The position numbers and the translations under genes were made by a program. A stretch of 64,000 nucleotides of DNA from Alphaproteobacteria bacterium. Lineage in GTDB: Bacteria > Pseudomonadota > Alphaproteobacteria > UBA9219 > RFNS01. How positions within the stretch are numbered: the stretch's first letter is position 1; every line of letters begins with the position of its first letter. The notes beneath the pieces were generated by a model. It was not told where the DNA came from and ran no database searches. It saw only the letters and a list, made by a program, of their open reading frames with translations. Below are positions 28,504 to 43,397 of the stretch, one piece after another. The DNA lies in contig WGMR01000008.1 in the NCBI GenBank assembly GCA_016124955.1, positions 82,004-146,003 on the forward strand. Reading direction: 5' to 3'.

Positions 28504-30186
28504 TTAGCGCGGTGCCGGGGTGATGCCGAACAACCGGAGCAGGCGGCTGCCGAAATCGTTGATGGCGTTGCCCGAACGTTCAGGCGCCGCGTACCACAGC
28601 GCGCTGCCTTCCGCCGGGGCGGCGGGCGTGCCGCCCGTGCCGGAAATATTCTGTGCCACGCCGAAGCGGTTCACGCCGGTTTCGCCGACATTGTTCAGCG
28701 AAAGGATGTAAGCCTTGTCGGCTTGCAGCTGCTGCAGCACGGGATTGTCGGCGGGGACACCGGCATCCCGCGCGGCTTGCAATGCCTGGTCGATCAGGCT
28801 GTTGCCGGCGCGCAGATCTTCGGGGCTGCCGAAGGTAAAGTATTCAGCGCCGCTGGCCGTGACCGCCGGGTGGTTGATCAGCGAGAACGAAGCTTCCTTC
28901 GCCGCCGCCATGAAGCGCAGAGCTTCATCGGGCGTGGTGCCGGGGCCAGCCAGCAGCGCATCACGGACCGATCCTTCCGGCAAGGCGTTAATGTGCGCCA
29001 GCGCTTCGGGGCTGAAGCCGGAAGCGCCCTGTGCCAGCGTTTCAGCGCCAAGCGATGTTGTTGCATCAACGGGCGCTGCCGCATCAATTTGCGGTCCAAC
29101 GCCCTGCGCGCCCGCCTGCAGATCGGCCGGAGGTAAAGCATCATTGACGCCGCCCGTGAGATCGCCCGGCGCCACATTGGCGTGCAACGGAACATCGGGG
29201 CCGGAAACCTGCGCGCCAACCTGATCGACCGCGATTTGCGCGCTATGATGGATGACGCTATCGAGCGTTTCGGCAATGCCAAAACCAATTGCGCCGCCCG
29301 CGGCGCCAGACAGGGCGCCCACGCCAAGCTTGGCCAGCAAATTGCCCTGACGCTTATCGAAAATAAAGTGTTTGACCAGCGCGATGCCCACGCCGGCCAC
29401 GGCGCCAACCGCCATAAGCGCAGGCAGGCTGGTGAGCGTGGTGCCAAGCATGGCGAGAGCCCCAAGGTGGAACGCCGTTCTGATGCCCATGCCGACAGCC
29501 ATGCTGACGGCCATAGTGGGTAGCACGGCGCGGAGATAGGGGGTGCTGTCCATCGCGAACGTGCCAAGCCGGGCGCCGAGATTGCGGCCCTTGATCACTT
29601 TTACGTCTGCATCAATGACCCGGACGCTAACGCCATCGCTGTTGGGCTCGGCTAGCTGGGCTTTCAGCACCGGAACGCCGACAAGCGCGGGCAGGCCGCC
29701 TGTTGGATGTTCGGCCGCTTCCGGAATGGGGGGCGGGCTGCCTGCGGTTATGTCGATGCCCTGCACCGGCGCATCGTGGCCTTGCGCAACAACTTTATCG
29801 CCCGCGACTTGTTCCGCCGCGCCGATGGCTTGCGGATCTTGCGCACGGAATGGCGCGAGCGCACGGCGGCCATCAAGCACGACCAGCGCGCGGTCGCGCG
29901 GGATGGGCTTGGCCATATCCGGTATCGCGGTTTGTTCGACCTGCGCATCAGCCGGCGGTTTTGCTGCTTCTGTGACAAGCGGATCGCCAAAGGCCGCGAA
30001 GCCGGCGGCGAGTTCTGTTGGCGGCGCGCTCCCGGGTTTTTCGTCGGGCGTTGCGGCAGCGGCGCTGTAATCCACAACTCTGTCGCCTGCGGTTACGGCA
30101 GCTTGATCGACCATAGCCCTGGTTTCTTGGCCGCGCGCGAAGCGTTCCTGCTGCCATGCCGCAAATTCATTGCGCGCGCGCTTCAA
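28504..30186 (-). CDS. Hypothetical Ala-rich protein with a central membrane region
   Basis: A 560-residue protein that I do not recognise. The first 200 residues are Ala/Pro-rich with low complexity. A Gly/Ala-rich hydrophobic block near residues 215-310 holds about three membrane segments around a basic loop (KHFIFDKRQGN). The remainder is an Ala-rich soluble region ending in SGNAINDFGSRLLRLFG. It overlaps the upstream gene by 20 bases, so the pair is probably co-expressed. The general build (hydrophobic Gly/Ala blocks plus a soluble tail) resembles the unknown protein beside the DotA homologue, but no alignment was done. Confidence 0.7.
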   Translation of the reverse strand: MKRARNEFAAWQQERFARGQETRAMVDQAAVTAGDRVVDYSAAAATPDEKPGSAPPTELAAGFAAFGDPLVTEAAKPPADAQVEQTAIPDMAKPIPRDRALVVLDGRRALAPFRAQDPQAIGAAEQVAGDKVVAQGHDAPVQGIDITAGSPPPIPEAAEHPTGGLPALVGVPVLKAQLAEPNSDGVSVRVIDADVKVIKGRNLGARLGTFAMDSTPYLRAVLPTMAVSMAVGMGIRTAFHLGALAMLGTTLTSLPALMAVGAVAGVGIALVKHFIFDKRQGNLLAKLGVGALSGAAGGAIGFGIAETLDSVIHHSAQIAVDQVGAQVSGPDVPLHANVAPGDLTGGVNDALPPADLQAGAQGVGPQIDAAAPVDATTSLGAETLAQGASGFSPEALAHINALPEGSVRDALLAGPGTTPDEALRFMAAAKEASFSLINHPAVTASGAEYFTFGSPEDLRAGNSLIDQALQAARDAGVPADNPVLQQLQADKAYILSLNNVGETGVNRFGVAQNISGTGGTPAAPAEGSALWYAAPERSGNAINDFGSRLLRLFGITPAPR

Positions 30187-30886
30187 GCAGCGCCATGCCC
30201 TTCAACGGTTTTCCTGCGTCATTCGTCAATGCTACGGGCGCAACAACGAGGTTTCCTGATGCAGGCGGAGCGGCAAGCACATCTTCATGCAGGCTGCCGA
30301 ATGCAGAACTATCCATGGTTCCCGCGGCGGCGGCTCTGGGAAGAATTTGTTCTTCGTAATATCTAACCTTGAGTTCGCGCACCATGTCCGCGACCCGGGC
30401 GTCATTGTTGTATGTGGCGCGTTCAGCAGGGCCCATCATCCACGTCCAGCCGTTTCGCCATGCAAGCGACCGCTGAGGTTCTTGTTCAACGATGGGCTGT
30501 ATTTGCGGATCCGGGGTCGCTTTGATGGTAACTGCGGGTTCTGCGTGGAACCTGCGTAGCGGGGCGCTTCCAGCGGTGGCCAGATGGTTTTCCCGCCCCT
30601 GACGAACGGCCATGAGGCCTGATCCGAGAATTAGTGTACCAAACATGCCAAGCATTAAGGCCGCTGGCGCGTTGCTCATGACCGCTGCGACGCCAGCACT
30701 ATGCACCGCCGCCAGCGCGCCGCCGGTCAACATCAAAAGCGTGATAGCGGCTGCCAATAGTGCAACCTTGATGATGGTTCCACGATGCGCGGTCAGCCAT
30801 GCGCCGGCGCCGCGAAACAGCGTGCCCCAACCGGTGCGCGGTTCGCTGCCCGTTTCTCTCGTTTCATCAAAAGCTACTGCGCTCAT
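30167..30886 (-). CDS. Hypothetical two-helix membrane protein
   Basis: A 239-residue protein with two adjacent membrane helices near residues 38-60 (IIKVALLAAAITLLMLTGGAL) and 68-95, followed by a cytoplasmic or periplasmic domain of about 140 residues containing RNGWTWMMGPAERATYNNDARV. No known motif is seen. It is the first gene of a two-gene unit with the larger hypothetical protein. The 265 bases upstream, shared with the divergent prmA, are AT-rich and probably hold promoters for both. Confidence 0.68.
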   Translation of the reverse strand: MSAVAFDETRETGSEPRTGWGTLFRGAGAWLTAHRGTIIKVALLAAAITLLMLTGGALAAVHSAGVAAVMSNAPAALMLGMFGTLILGSGLMAVRQGRENHLATAGSAPLRRFHAEPAVTIKATPDPQIQPIVEQEPQRSLAWRNGWTWMMGPAERATYNNDARVADMVRELKVRYYEEQILPRAAAAGTMDSSAFGSLHEDVLAAPPASGNLVVAPVALTNDAGKPLKGMALLEARAQ

Positions 30887-31151
30887 AAAATCGCTTCTGT
30901 TCTATCAATAAAAAATACAGCCAGCGCCTAGCCCGGCCCGGGCGCCGCTGACTGCCATAAATAACGTTAACTGCTTGGGAATTATACCATATAAGATTTC
31001 TATTTCATTATTTTCAATAGTTGCTAACCATAAAAGCATGATCATAACATACTGTTTTTGTTTGTATTTTTGTGCTGAAATGAGCGTGTGAGGGAAAGGG
31101 CTGTTTTTGGTTCGAGCAGCCCGAATCCGCGCTTTTTCCAGAGAAAACCTT

Positions 31152-32045
31152 ATGCCCCCGCTTTACCGCCTTGCCGTTCGCACCACGCCAGCCGCCGCAA
31201 CAGCAATTGAAGCGGCGCTGGCGGACGAGGCGCTTGCGACCACCAGCGTGCATGAACCGCGCACGCATATTGCCATGCTTGAAGCGCTGTTCGATTACCT
31301 GCCCGCAAAAGCGGATTTTGCCGCAAGGCTTTCGGTGATCGCGGCCACGTGCGGCGCGAAGGCGCCGCCGATCGTGATCGAGCGCGTGCCGCAAACCGAT
31401 TGGCTGGCGAAGGTGGCGCGCGAACACCCGCCGCTGCCCGCCGGGCGGTTGACGATCCATTGCGGCGCTGACCGCGCGCGCGTGCCGCCTCACCGGCCCG
31501 CGCTTTTGATCGAAGCCGCGACTGCCTTCGGCACCGGCGAACACCCGACGACATTCGGTTGCCTTCTGGCTTTGCAAAACGTTCTGAAGCGCGGCAAGCC
31601 GCGCCGTACGCTCGATATCGGGTGCGGCTCCGGCATTCTTGCGCTGGCGGTCGCGCGGCTGGCACGGCGGCCTGTGCTGGCGGTCGATTGCGAGCGCGAA
31701 TCCGTCCGCATGGCGCGGCATAATGCGCGCGCCAATCATCTGCAAGGTTATGTGCGTGTGGCGCACGGCGATGGCTACCGCGCGCCGGGCGTGCGGGCGG
31801 GCGGGCCATATGACCTTATCCTCGCCAACATATTTGCCCGCCCGCTGGCGTTGATGGCGAAGGATTTGCGCGCAAACCTCGTGCCCGGCGGCACGGCCAT
31901 TCTTTCCGGCCTGTTGACGGCGCAGGAAAACATGGTGCTGGCGGCGCACCGGGCGCAGGGGCTTGCCTGCGCTGCGCGCTGGCGTTCCGCCGGCATAGGC
32001 GGTGACTGGGCGGTGCTTGTGCTGCGGCGGGCAAGCCGGGCATAA
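31152..32045 (+). CDS. prmA: Ribosomal protein L11 methyltransferase
   Basis: A 297-residue SAM-dependent methyltransferase that modifies ribosomal protein L11. The conserved AFGTGEHPTT precedes motif I (LDIGCGSGILALA), and the catalytic-region stretch LILANIFARPL is present. The start at 31152 is chosen because it opens the conserved N-terminus; the frame extends to 31107. The stop lies eight bases before the aminopeptidase start. Confidence 0.88.
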   Translation: MPPLYRLAVRTTPAAATAIEAALADEALATTSVHEPRTHIAMLEALFDYLPAKADFAARLSVIAATCGAKAPPIVIERVPQTDWLAKVAREHPPLPAGRLTIHCGADRARVPPHRPALLIEAATAFGTGEHPTTFGCLLALQNVLKRGKPRRTLDIGCGSGILALAVARLARRPVLAVDCERESVRMARHNARANHLQGYVRVAHGDGYRAPGVRAGGPYDLILANIFARPLALMAKDLRANLVPGGTAILSGLLTAQENMVLAAHRAQGLACAARWRSAGIGGDWAVLVLRRASRA

Positions 32046-32052
32046 TGCGCGC

Positions 32053-37680
<5,628 letters not shown>

Positions 37681-37703
37681 ACGCGCTCCTTCATATCAAG
37701 CGT

Positions 37704-38537
37704 CTAAAATACCTTTTTCCAGACCTTGCCGATCCAGGAATCCTCGTTTTCCTTCGGCGCGAGATTGCGCCCTTCAAGCAGGTCATAGCTGTTTTCGTAC
37801 CATTCGCTGCCGGGGAAATTGTATCCGAGCACGGCGGCGATCGCCTGCGCTTCCTTGTTGATGCCGAGTGCGAGGTAGCATTCAACCAGCCGGTGCAGCG
37901 CTTCGGCCGCGTGGCTGGTTGTCTGGTAATCGCGCACCACAAGCTGGAAACGGCCGAGCGCGGATTGATACAGGTGGCGGCCAAGGTAATAGCGGCCCAC
38001 TTCCATTTCCGCGCCCGCAATCTGGTCATAGACCAGCGAAAGCTTGATCACCGCGTCCCGGGCATAGGCGGTATCGGGGTAGCGGCTGATCACGTCGCGC
38101 AGGGCGCGTTCGGTGTTGCGGGTGAAGGTTTGGTCGCGGTGCACATCGGGGATGCGTTCATAGAAGCACAGCGCCCGCAGGTAATAGGCGTAGGATATTT
38201 GCGCGTTGCCGGGATGCAGTTGAATGAAGCGATCGAGCGTGGCGACGGCGCCATCGTAATCAAGCTGCTGATATTGGGAAAAGGCTGCCATGATTTGTGC
38301 GCGCGTAGCCCAGACGGAATAGGGATGCTGACGCTCCACTTCCTCGAAGGCCGTAACGGCGTTTTTGTATTCCTTTTCCTGCAATGCGGCGACGGCTTCT
38401 TCGTACAGCTCTTCCGCCGGTTTTTCGACGAAGGTTTTTTCCTTGTCGCCCGAACAGCCGGCAAGCAGCAAAAATGCCGGCAACAGCAGCGCGGGAAGCA
38501 GCAGGGGAAGGGCTTTGCGGGAAGGGTAAAAACGCAT
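37704..38537 (-). CDS. bamD: Outer-membrane assembly lipoprotein BamD
   Basis: A 277-residue lipoprotein of the BAM complex, which inserts beta-barrel proteins. A signal peptide with lipobox LLAGC ends near residue 29. The rest is built of TPR-like helices (EELYEEAVAALQEKEYKNAVTAFEEVERQHP). The start at 38537 is preferred because it opens the signal peptide; the frame extends five codons further. It is downstream of lpxC, the usual alphaproteobacterial order with recN and ligA. Confidence 0.92.
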   Translation of the reverse strand: MRFYPSRKALPLLLPALLLPAFLLLAGCSGDKEKTFVEKPAEELYEEAVAALQEKEYKNAVTAFEEVERQHPYSVWATRAQIMAAFSQYQQLDYDGAVATLDRFIQLHPGNAQISYAYYLRALCFYERIPDVHRDQTFTRNTERALRDVISRYPDTAYARDAVIKLSLVYDQIAGAEMEVGRYYLGRHLYQSALGRFQLVVRDYQTTSHAAEALHRLVECYLALGINKEAQAIAAVLGYNFPGSEWYENSYDLLEGRNLAPKENEDSWIGKVWKKVF

Positions 38538-38645
38538 GGCACACTCGGTCAACAGGCCTGTCGGCGGGTTGATTCGGTTATAGCACAGGCGCTTGGCGGG
38601 TATGAAAGCAGTCTTTCAGGCGGGTCTGCGGGGCCTTGCGGCCTG

Positions 38646-39626
38646 TCAGGCCCCGGCCTGCATCAAGGGCAGGGAGGCCAAAGCCGCGGCGCTATCATCG
38701 GTGACGAAGCGCCAGGCACTTTCGTCCGCGAACAGGGTGCGGAGCAGCCTGTTGTTCAGCGCATGGCCGCAGCAATGGCCTTCGAAGCGGCCGAGAATGG
38801 GCGCGCCGGCGAGCGAAAGATCGCCCACGGCATCGAGCAGCTTATGGCGGGCGAATTCCTGCGGGTAACGCAGGCCTTCTTCGTTCATGACCGTATCGCC
38901 GCTGACGACGATGGCGTTGTTAAGCGAACCGCCGCGGGCAAGCCCGGCGGCGCGCAATTGATCAACCTCTTCGCGGAAGCCGAAGGTGCGCGCGCGGCTG
39001 ATCTCGTTCTTGAACGAGGGTGCGGAAAGCGTGAAATCATAGGATTGTTCGCCGATTGCGGTGCTTTTGAAGGCGATGGAAACATCGAATTCAGCGTCCT
39101 TTGCGGGCACAAGCGCGGCGCGCTTGCCGTCTTCTTCGACCACGACCGGCTTCATCACTTCGATCCAGCGGCGCTTGGCGTTCTGTTCGACGACGCCTGC
39201 CGCTTCGATCATGAAGACGAAGGGATAGGCGCTGCCGTCCATGATCGGCAGTTCGGGCCCGTCAATTTCGATCACCGCGTTATCGACATTCAGGGCGCGC
39301 AGCGCAGAAAGCAAATGTTCCACCGTCGCGACGCGCGCGCCGTGATCGTTGCCCAGAACGGTGCACAGGCGCGTATCAATTACATTGTCGTAGCGCGCAG
39401 GGATGGTGCGCGCACCGTTCAGCAGATCGGTGCGGATGAAAGTGATGCCGCTGCCGGGTTCGCCGGGCAGCAGACGCAGGTTGACGCTTTCACCGCTGTG
39501 CACGGCAACGCCCTGGCATTTGATCGTGCCGGCAAGCGTGTGCTGTTTGTGCGGTGCAGAAACGGCGAAGGCGCTATTCTGTGCCATGCTTTTGGCGTGG
39601 GAAAGCATATGATCAAGCGGCGACAT
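38646..39626 (-). CDS. lpxC: UDP-3-O-acyl-N-acetylglucosamine deacetylase
   Basis: A 326-residue zinc enzyme for the first committed step of lipid A synthesis. Zinc-binding motifs VEHLLSAL and HKLLDAVGD are present, with the catalytic His in RFEGHCCGH. It shows that the organism makes lipid A. No good ribosome binding site precedes the ATG at 39626; downstream in-frame ATGs at 39608 and 39587 are alternatives. The gene sits at the end of the dcw region beyond ftsZ, as in many proteobacteria. Confidence 0.95.
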   Translation of the reverse strand: MSPLDHMLSHAKSMAQNSAFAVSAPHKQHTLAGTIKCQGVAVHSGESVNLRLLPGEPGSGITFIRTDLLNGARTIPARYDNVIDTRLCTVLGNDHGARVATVEHLLSALRALNVDNAVIEIDGPELPIMDGSAYPFVFMIEAAGVVEQNAKRRWIEVMKPVVVEEDGKRAALVPAKDAEFDVSIAFKSTAIGEQSYDFTLSAPSFKNEISRARTFGFREEVDQLRAAGLARGGSLNNAIVVSGDTVMNEEGLRYPQEFARHKLLDAVGDLSLAGAPILGRFEGHCCGHALNNRLLRTLFADESAWRFVTDDSAAALASLPLMQAGA

Positions 39627-40050
39627 TAAAAACCCAAGAGCTGTTCAGATTACGGGCAGCCGAATCAACTTACCCGTTCAAAGACTTACGCGGTTAATAC
39701 CAGCGGGTTATGAAAGCCCAAAATCAAGCTTTGTTACGCACTGTTACGTGTGACCAAACATATGAAATAAATAGGAAAATTTGTGGCGTGATTGGCACAG
39801 ATGGCTATGGCGTATTTTCAACCCTTGCAGGGTACCCAAGCAAACCAGATGAGCGGAAGAATACTGGAAATTCAGCATGTTAAGGTTAATAACCGCGCAT
39901 AACATAATAGTTATCCACAATAGACAACTTATTGCATATTAGGATGATCTTTAGTATGTTCCGGAACGGTTTTGATACCGGTTTGTATTTTCATAGCCCA
40001 GTCTGCGCAAACAGCTGCAAGGAATGGTTTTCCTTTACGTCGGAGGCACT
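39627..40050. other. 424-bp intergenic region between lpxC and a divergent small gene
   Basis: No gene is supported here. The region is much more AT-rich than its surroundings. It should contain promoters for lpxC (minus) and the small gene at 40051 (plus). It holds one perfect DnaA-box sequence and, near 39956-39988, a palindrome-rich patch (GTTCCGGAAC, then a CCGG-flanked stretch). No tRNA or recognisable structured RNA was seen. Confidence 0.55.
39911..39919 (+). promoter_or_regulatory. Isolated DnaA-box match
   Basis: TTATCCACA, an exact match to the strong DnaA box, in an AT-rich gap. Only one copy is seen, so an origin is not supported. It could be a DnaA-controlled promoter site or chance. 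Confidence 0.3.
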
Positions 40051-40290
40051 ATGGTTTTCGATGACTTAGTCAGCAAGTTCGGTCAAGCAATGGCGGTCGA
40101 TATACTTTACACCGTCGAGAAAATGGCATGCGTTCAGGTGACGCCTGAGGTGCAAGCGCTGGGTGAGGCTGAACGTCTCAAGCGGGCTTATGCCGCGCTT
40201 GATGCGCTCGATGCCGAACGCAAGGAAGCGCATGAACGTGCGGAGCAGGAGCAAACGCTTTCTGCGCGCAGGAACAAGAAGCTGGCCTGA
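40051..40290 (+). CDS. Small conserved-looking protein, paralogue of the gene at 23021
   Basis: A 79-residue product. The start at 40051 has a good ribosome binding site (CGGAGG, 40041-40046); an upstream in-frame ATG at 40024 lacks one. The N-terminal half (FDDLVSKFGQAMAVDILYTV then EKMA) shares a clear pattern with the 60-residue product at 23021. The C-terminal half is helical and highly charged (DAERKEAHERAEQEQ). Function is unknown. An intrinsic terminator follows. Confidence 0.7.
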   Translation: MVFDDLVSKFGQAMAVDILYTVEKMACVQVTPEVQALGEAERLKRAYAALDALDAERKEAHERAEQEQTLSARRNKKLA

Positions 40291-40312
40291 AGCGAAGGTC
40301 TTTTCGACAAGA

Positions 40313-40351
40313 CTGGCCGCCTGGCTTTTTTGCCCGGCGGCCAGCTTTTTT
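40313..40351 (+). terminator. Intrinsic terminator after the small gene
   Basis: A perfect 9-bp stem (CTGGCCGCC with GGCGGCCAG) around a 14-base loop, followed by C and six T. It ends the transcript of the gene at 40051. Confidence 0.85.
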
Positions 40352-40395
40352 GTGTGAGCGTATTTTAATAACGAATATTTTTTCAGGGATTTATT

Positions 40396-40710
40396 ATGGG
40401 CAGGAAATTTAACCCCAAGCGCCAGTCGCGCGCCATGCGGGCCGCGCTGGCCGGGCTTGATCGGGACCCCTATTTCATGGCCGCCGCAACCAGCCGTGCC
40501 GCGAAGGCCGTGCGGGCGCTGAATGACGACGAGCTGAACAGCCTGCAGGCCCTTATATGCCTTGCGGCCGTCAGCAACGGCATTGGCGAGCAGGTGGTCG
40601 CGGACCGGCTTGAGGCCATGTTCGATGTCGCCCGTGCGGAGGAGATCGAGGCCGCACGCTATGATGCCGCCGTCGCCTTTCTGATCAATTTTGATAGCCG
40701 CGTAAACTAA
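40396..40710 (+). CDS. Hypothetical helical protein
   Basis: A 104-residue, mostly helical protein with a basic start (GRKFNPKRQSRAMRAAL) and an Ala/Glu-rich remainder (VVADRLEAMFDVARAEEIEAARYDAAV). AGGGA lies seven bases before the ATG. It begins after a terminator and so needs its own promoter. No family is recognised. It is convergent with ftsZ. Confidence 0.6.
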   Translation: MGRKFNPKRQSRAMRAALAGLDRDPYFMAAATSRAAKAVRALNDDELNSLQALICLAAVSNGIGEQVVADRLEAMFDVARAEEIEAARYDAAVAFLINFDSRVN

Positions 40711-40726
40711 GTTCGTACCGCGCCAC

Positions 40727-40754
40727 AAAAAAAGACGGGGCCACAAGGGCCCCG
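40727..40754 (-). terminator. Intrinsic terminator of ftsZ
   Basis: On the minus strand, CGGGGCC and GGCCCCG form a 7-bp stem followed by GTC and seven T. It begins about 34 bases after the ftsZ stop and would end the transcript of the division cluster. Confidence 0.82.
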
Positions 40755-40787
40755 CCAGTTTGGTGGTTGCGTAAGCTTGCCCCCAAA

Positions 40788-42518
40788 TCAGTGATTGGTC
40801 TGCCGCCGCAGGAAGGCGGGGATATCGAGCACGTCATCTTCGGCGCCGGCGGATGAAACCGGGCGATCGGACGGATCGATGCCGAGCCGTGCCTGCGCCA
40901 TGGCCTGCGTCGCCTTTTGGACGACGGTTTGCGGCGGGTTTTGGCGCGGGGCTTCGGCCTGTTCGGTCGGGCGCACAAGCCCGAAGCCGGTGATGCGGCG
41001 GAACAACGATTCAGCCCGCGGGCCGCTGGCGTTGTTGCGGCCAGCCGCTTGTGCCGGCATGGCGGCGCCGGGCGAGATTTGCGTGATGCGCGTATCCGCC
41101 CCCGCGCCTGTGGCGGCTGGCTGGCTGCGCGGCGCGGTGGCCGGGCGCGGCGGAACGAACTGGGCCTGTTGCCGTGGGGCTTCTGCTGCCACAGGCGCGG
41201 GGGCCGGTTCGGGTGCGGGCGCGGCTTCAGCCGCCATGGGTTCGTCGCCCGCCGTTTCCGAGAGCATATCCATCTGGGCCGGGGTGGCTGGGCGTTCTTC
41301 TTCCTGCGTGGCGGCTTGCGCTTGTTGCGAGGCTGCTGCAGGCGGGCTGGCCGGAGCGGCGGGGCGGGTAACGACGGCCGCCGCCGGGGCCACGACCTGC
41401 GCCCGCGTCACATCGACCCCGCGCGGGGCAGTGGTGATGCTGATGCCGACGGTGCCCGTACCGGTGGCCGAGCGCGAACCGCGCGAACCCTGGTTCTTGG
41501 ACGGAATATGCAGGTTGCCCTGGCCGGCGGCGGCGATCTGGGCTTCGACCAAAGCGGGTTCGATGCCGGTGGCGATGACCGAAACGCGGATCTTGCCATC
41601 CAGCGCTTCCGACAGGGTGGAGCCGACCTTGATCTGCGCGTCCGAATCCACTTCTTCGCGGATACGGTTGGCGGCCTGATCAACTTCGAACAGGGTCATA
41701 TCCATGCCGCCGGTGATGTTGATCAGCACGCCGCGCGCGCCTTCGAGCGAGACGTCATCAAGCAGCGGGTTGGAGATCGAGGCTTCGGCGGCGCGGATGG
41801 CGCGGTTATCGCCTTCGGATTCGCCTGTGCCCATCATGGCCTTGCCCATTTCCGCCATCACGGTTTTTACATCGGCAAAATCGAGGTTCATGAAGCCGGG
41901 CATGACCATCAGATCGGTGATGCCGCGGACGCCGGCGTGCAGCACTTCATCGGCCATCTGGAAGGCTTCGGCGAAGGTGGTGCGTTCGTTGGCGAGACGG
42001 AAAAGGTTCTGGTTCGGGATCACGATCAGCGTATCGACATATTGCTGCAGCTCCGCGAGGCCGCCTTCGGCCGCGTTCATGCGGCGCGTGCCTTCGAAAT
42101 GGAAAGGCTTGGTCACGACGCCAACGGTCAGGATACCCGCTTCGCGCGCGGCGCGCGCAATCACGGGGGCCGCGCCGGTACCGGTGCCGCCGCCCATGCC
42201 TGCGGTGACGAACACCATATCGGCATCGTGCAGGCAGGCCATGATATCGTCCATCTGCTCTTCGGCGGCGGCGCGGCCGACTTCGGCCTTCGAGCCGGCG
42301 CCAAGGCCGCGGGTGTGGTTGATGCCAAGCTGGATCTTGCGCGGCGCCAGTGAGGATTGCAGCGCCTGCGCATCGGTGTTGGCGACAATGAAATCGCAGC
42401 CTTCGAGAGTCGAGCGGATCATGTTGTTAACGGCATTGCCGCCAGCGCCGCCAACGCCCATGACGGCGATGCGGGGGCGCAGGTTGTTCTCGGTTTCTGC
42501 GATGGACAAATTGATCAT
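40788..42518 (-). CDS. ftsZ: Cell division protein FtsZ
   Basis: A 576-residue tubulin-like GTPase that forms the Z ring. The tubulin signature is [17 protein letters not shown], and the T7-loop region reads [10 protein letters not shown]. After the globular core (about residue 320) comes a long Ala/Pro/Gln-rich linker, a common alphaproteobacterial feature, then the conserved C-terminal peptide [13 protein letters not shown] that binds FtsA and other partners. The start at 42518 is chosen for GGAGGA just upstream and because it opens the conserved N-terminus; the frame runs to 42713. Confidence 0.97.
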   Translation of the reverse strand: MINLSIAETENNLRPRIAVMGVGGAGGNAVNNMIRSTLEGCDFIVANTDAQALQSSLAPRKIQLGINHTRGLGAGSKAEVGRAAAEEQMDDIMACLHDADMVFVTAGMGGGTGTGAAPVIARAAREAGILTVGVVTKPFHFEGTRRMNAAEGGLAELQQYVDTLIVIPNQNLFRLANERTTFAEAFQMADEVLHAGVRGITDLMVMPGFMNLDFADVKTVMAEMGKAMMGTGESEGDNRAIRAAEASISNPLLDDVSLEGARGVLINITGGMDMTLFEVDQAANRIREEVDSDAQIKVGSTLSEALDGKIRVSVIATGIEPALVEAQIAAAGQGNLHIPSKNQGSRGSRSATGTGTVGISITTAPRGVDVTRAQVVAPAAAVVTRPAAPASPPAAASQQAQAATQEEERPATPAQMDMLSETAGDEPMAAEAAPAPEPAPAPVAAEAPRQQAQFVPPRPATAPRSQPAATGAGADTRITQISPGAAMPAQAAGRNNASGPRAESLFRRITGFGLVRPTEQAEAPRQNPPQTVVQKATQAMAQARLGIDPSDRPVSSAGAEDDVLDIPAFLRRQTNH

Positions 42519-42522
42519 TAAA

Positions 42523-42626
42523 GAATCCTCCGTTATTGCGGCACCCTGGAGCGCCACAGGCATGAACATGAAGCATCTGGCACGATTCAATAAATAGAAT
42601 CCTTTTGTTTGATTCTTGCAAGAGTC
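42523..42626. promoter_or_regulatory. Cluster of five GANTC sites in the ftsZ upstream region
   Basis: GANTC occurs at 42523-42527, 42584-42588, 42597-42601, 42611-42615 and 42622-42626. Chance expectation is below one in this length. GANTC is the target of the alphaproteobacterial CcrM methyltransferase. In Caulobacter, methylation with GcrA links transcription of division genes, including ftsZ, to the cell cycle. The sites surround a candidate promoter. Confidence 0.6.
42593..42621 (-). promoter_or_regulatory. Candidate ftsZ promoter
   Basis: On the minus strand, TTGCAA (42616-42621) and TCTATT (42593-42598) are 17 bases apart. They lie 75-103 bases upstream of the ftsZ start, inside the GANTC cluster. 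Confidence 0.35.
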
Positions 42627-42776
42627 GTGATGGGTTTTTTGAAAATTTCGGTGCGTTCTGTTGTGGGAAAACCGGGCCGGAAAATTTGTTACGGCATCAG
42701 AAGGAAGCAGCAAGCCTTCATGTCAAAGGTTACCGTTAACCACGCCCGTGTTTAACGCGCGGATTAAGCATGGGGC

Positions 42777-43136
42777 TTAACCTGTGATTATGATTAGGAA
42801 CTTGCGGTTATTTTCCGGCGTGTTCTGGCTGTTGAAAAAACTACGCACCTGACGCCGGACGGCTTCGGACGGAGGGGTAATGGTCAGCATCATTTGCGAG
42901 CGCGTGAAGCCACGGCGACCGGGCTCGATGTAGCACGCGCCGCCGGCATCGCAGATATAGACCTTGCGCGTGGCCGCAGCCACGACATGCAGCGGCACGA
43001 ACAGTTCACGCTCCCGCCCGGATTCGTCGCACACCGCAAAAAGATGGCCGACCGGCCGTTTCAGGAAATCGCTATCTTCATAGACAAAGCCGAGCAGCGT
43101 GAGATCGATGCAGGCGGTCTGGACCTGTACGTTCAT
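42777..43136 (-). CDS. Hypothetical protein between ftsA and ftsZ
   Basis: A 119-residue product from the preferred start (GGAG nine bases before the ATG at 43136); the frame is open to 43280. It looks like a compact, beta-rich soluble protein (FLKRPVGHLFAVCDE, ELFVPLHVVAAATRKVYICDAGG) with a polar C-terminus. There is no signal peptide or membrane segment and no recognised family. ftsA and ftsZ are normally adjacent, so a gene here, on the same strand, is unexpected and could have a division-related role. Confidence 0.55.
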   Translation of the reverse strand: MNVQVQTACIDLTLLGFVYEDSDFLKRPVGHLFAVCDESGRERELFVPLHVVAAATRKVYICDAGGACYIEPGRRGFTRSQMMLTITPPSEAVRRQVRSFFNSQNTPENNRKFLIIITG

Positions 43137-43397
43137 GTCCGCACGCTCCGGTTCTGTCTGTACGATATGCGCGGTTGCTGCACCATGCATCGCCTTGATC
43201 CCCGTTTTCTGTTGCTGTGTGCGCGGCATCATCGCTTGGCTGCACGCATACAAATGTACCAAGCGAAAACGCTTTTCCAAAATCGGCTATTACTTTTATT
43301 GTTTTACGGCAGATGCTTGCCGGATAATGGCAGGCGTTATGGTTATGATTTGATGAAGGGGCGGAATCGTAATCTTCGCTTAACCACGATGCGGCGA

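Noticed and set aside
38629-38653. Hairpin at the end of lpxC as a terminator
   Set aside because: A 7-bp stem (GGGGCCT with AGGCCCC) is present, but it overlaps the stop codon region and no T run follows on the minus strand.
39627-40050. Replication origin
   Set aside because: Only one DnaA-box match is present and no dnaA, parAB, gidA or other origin-associated gene is nearby.
42736-42780. Four TTAA sequences upstream of ftsZ as CtrA sites
   Set aside because: The spacings are 12, 8 and 9 bases; the CtrA site is TTAA-N7-TTAA. No correct spacing is present.
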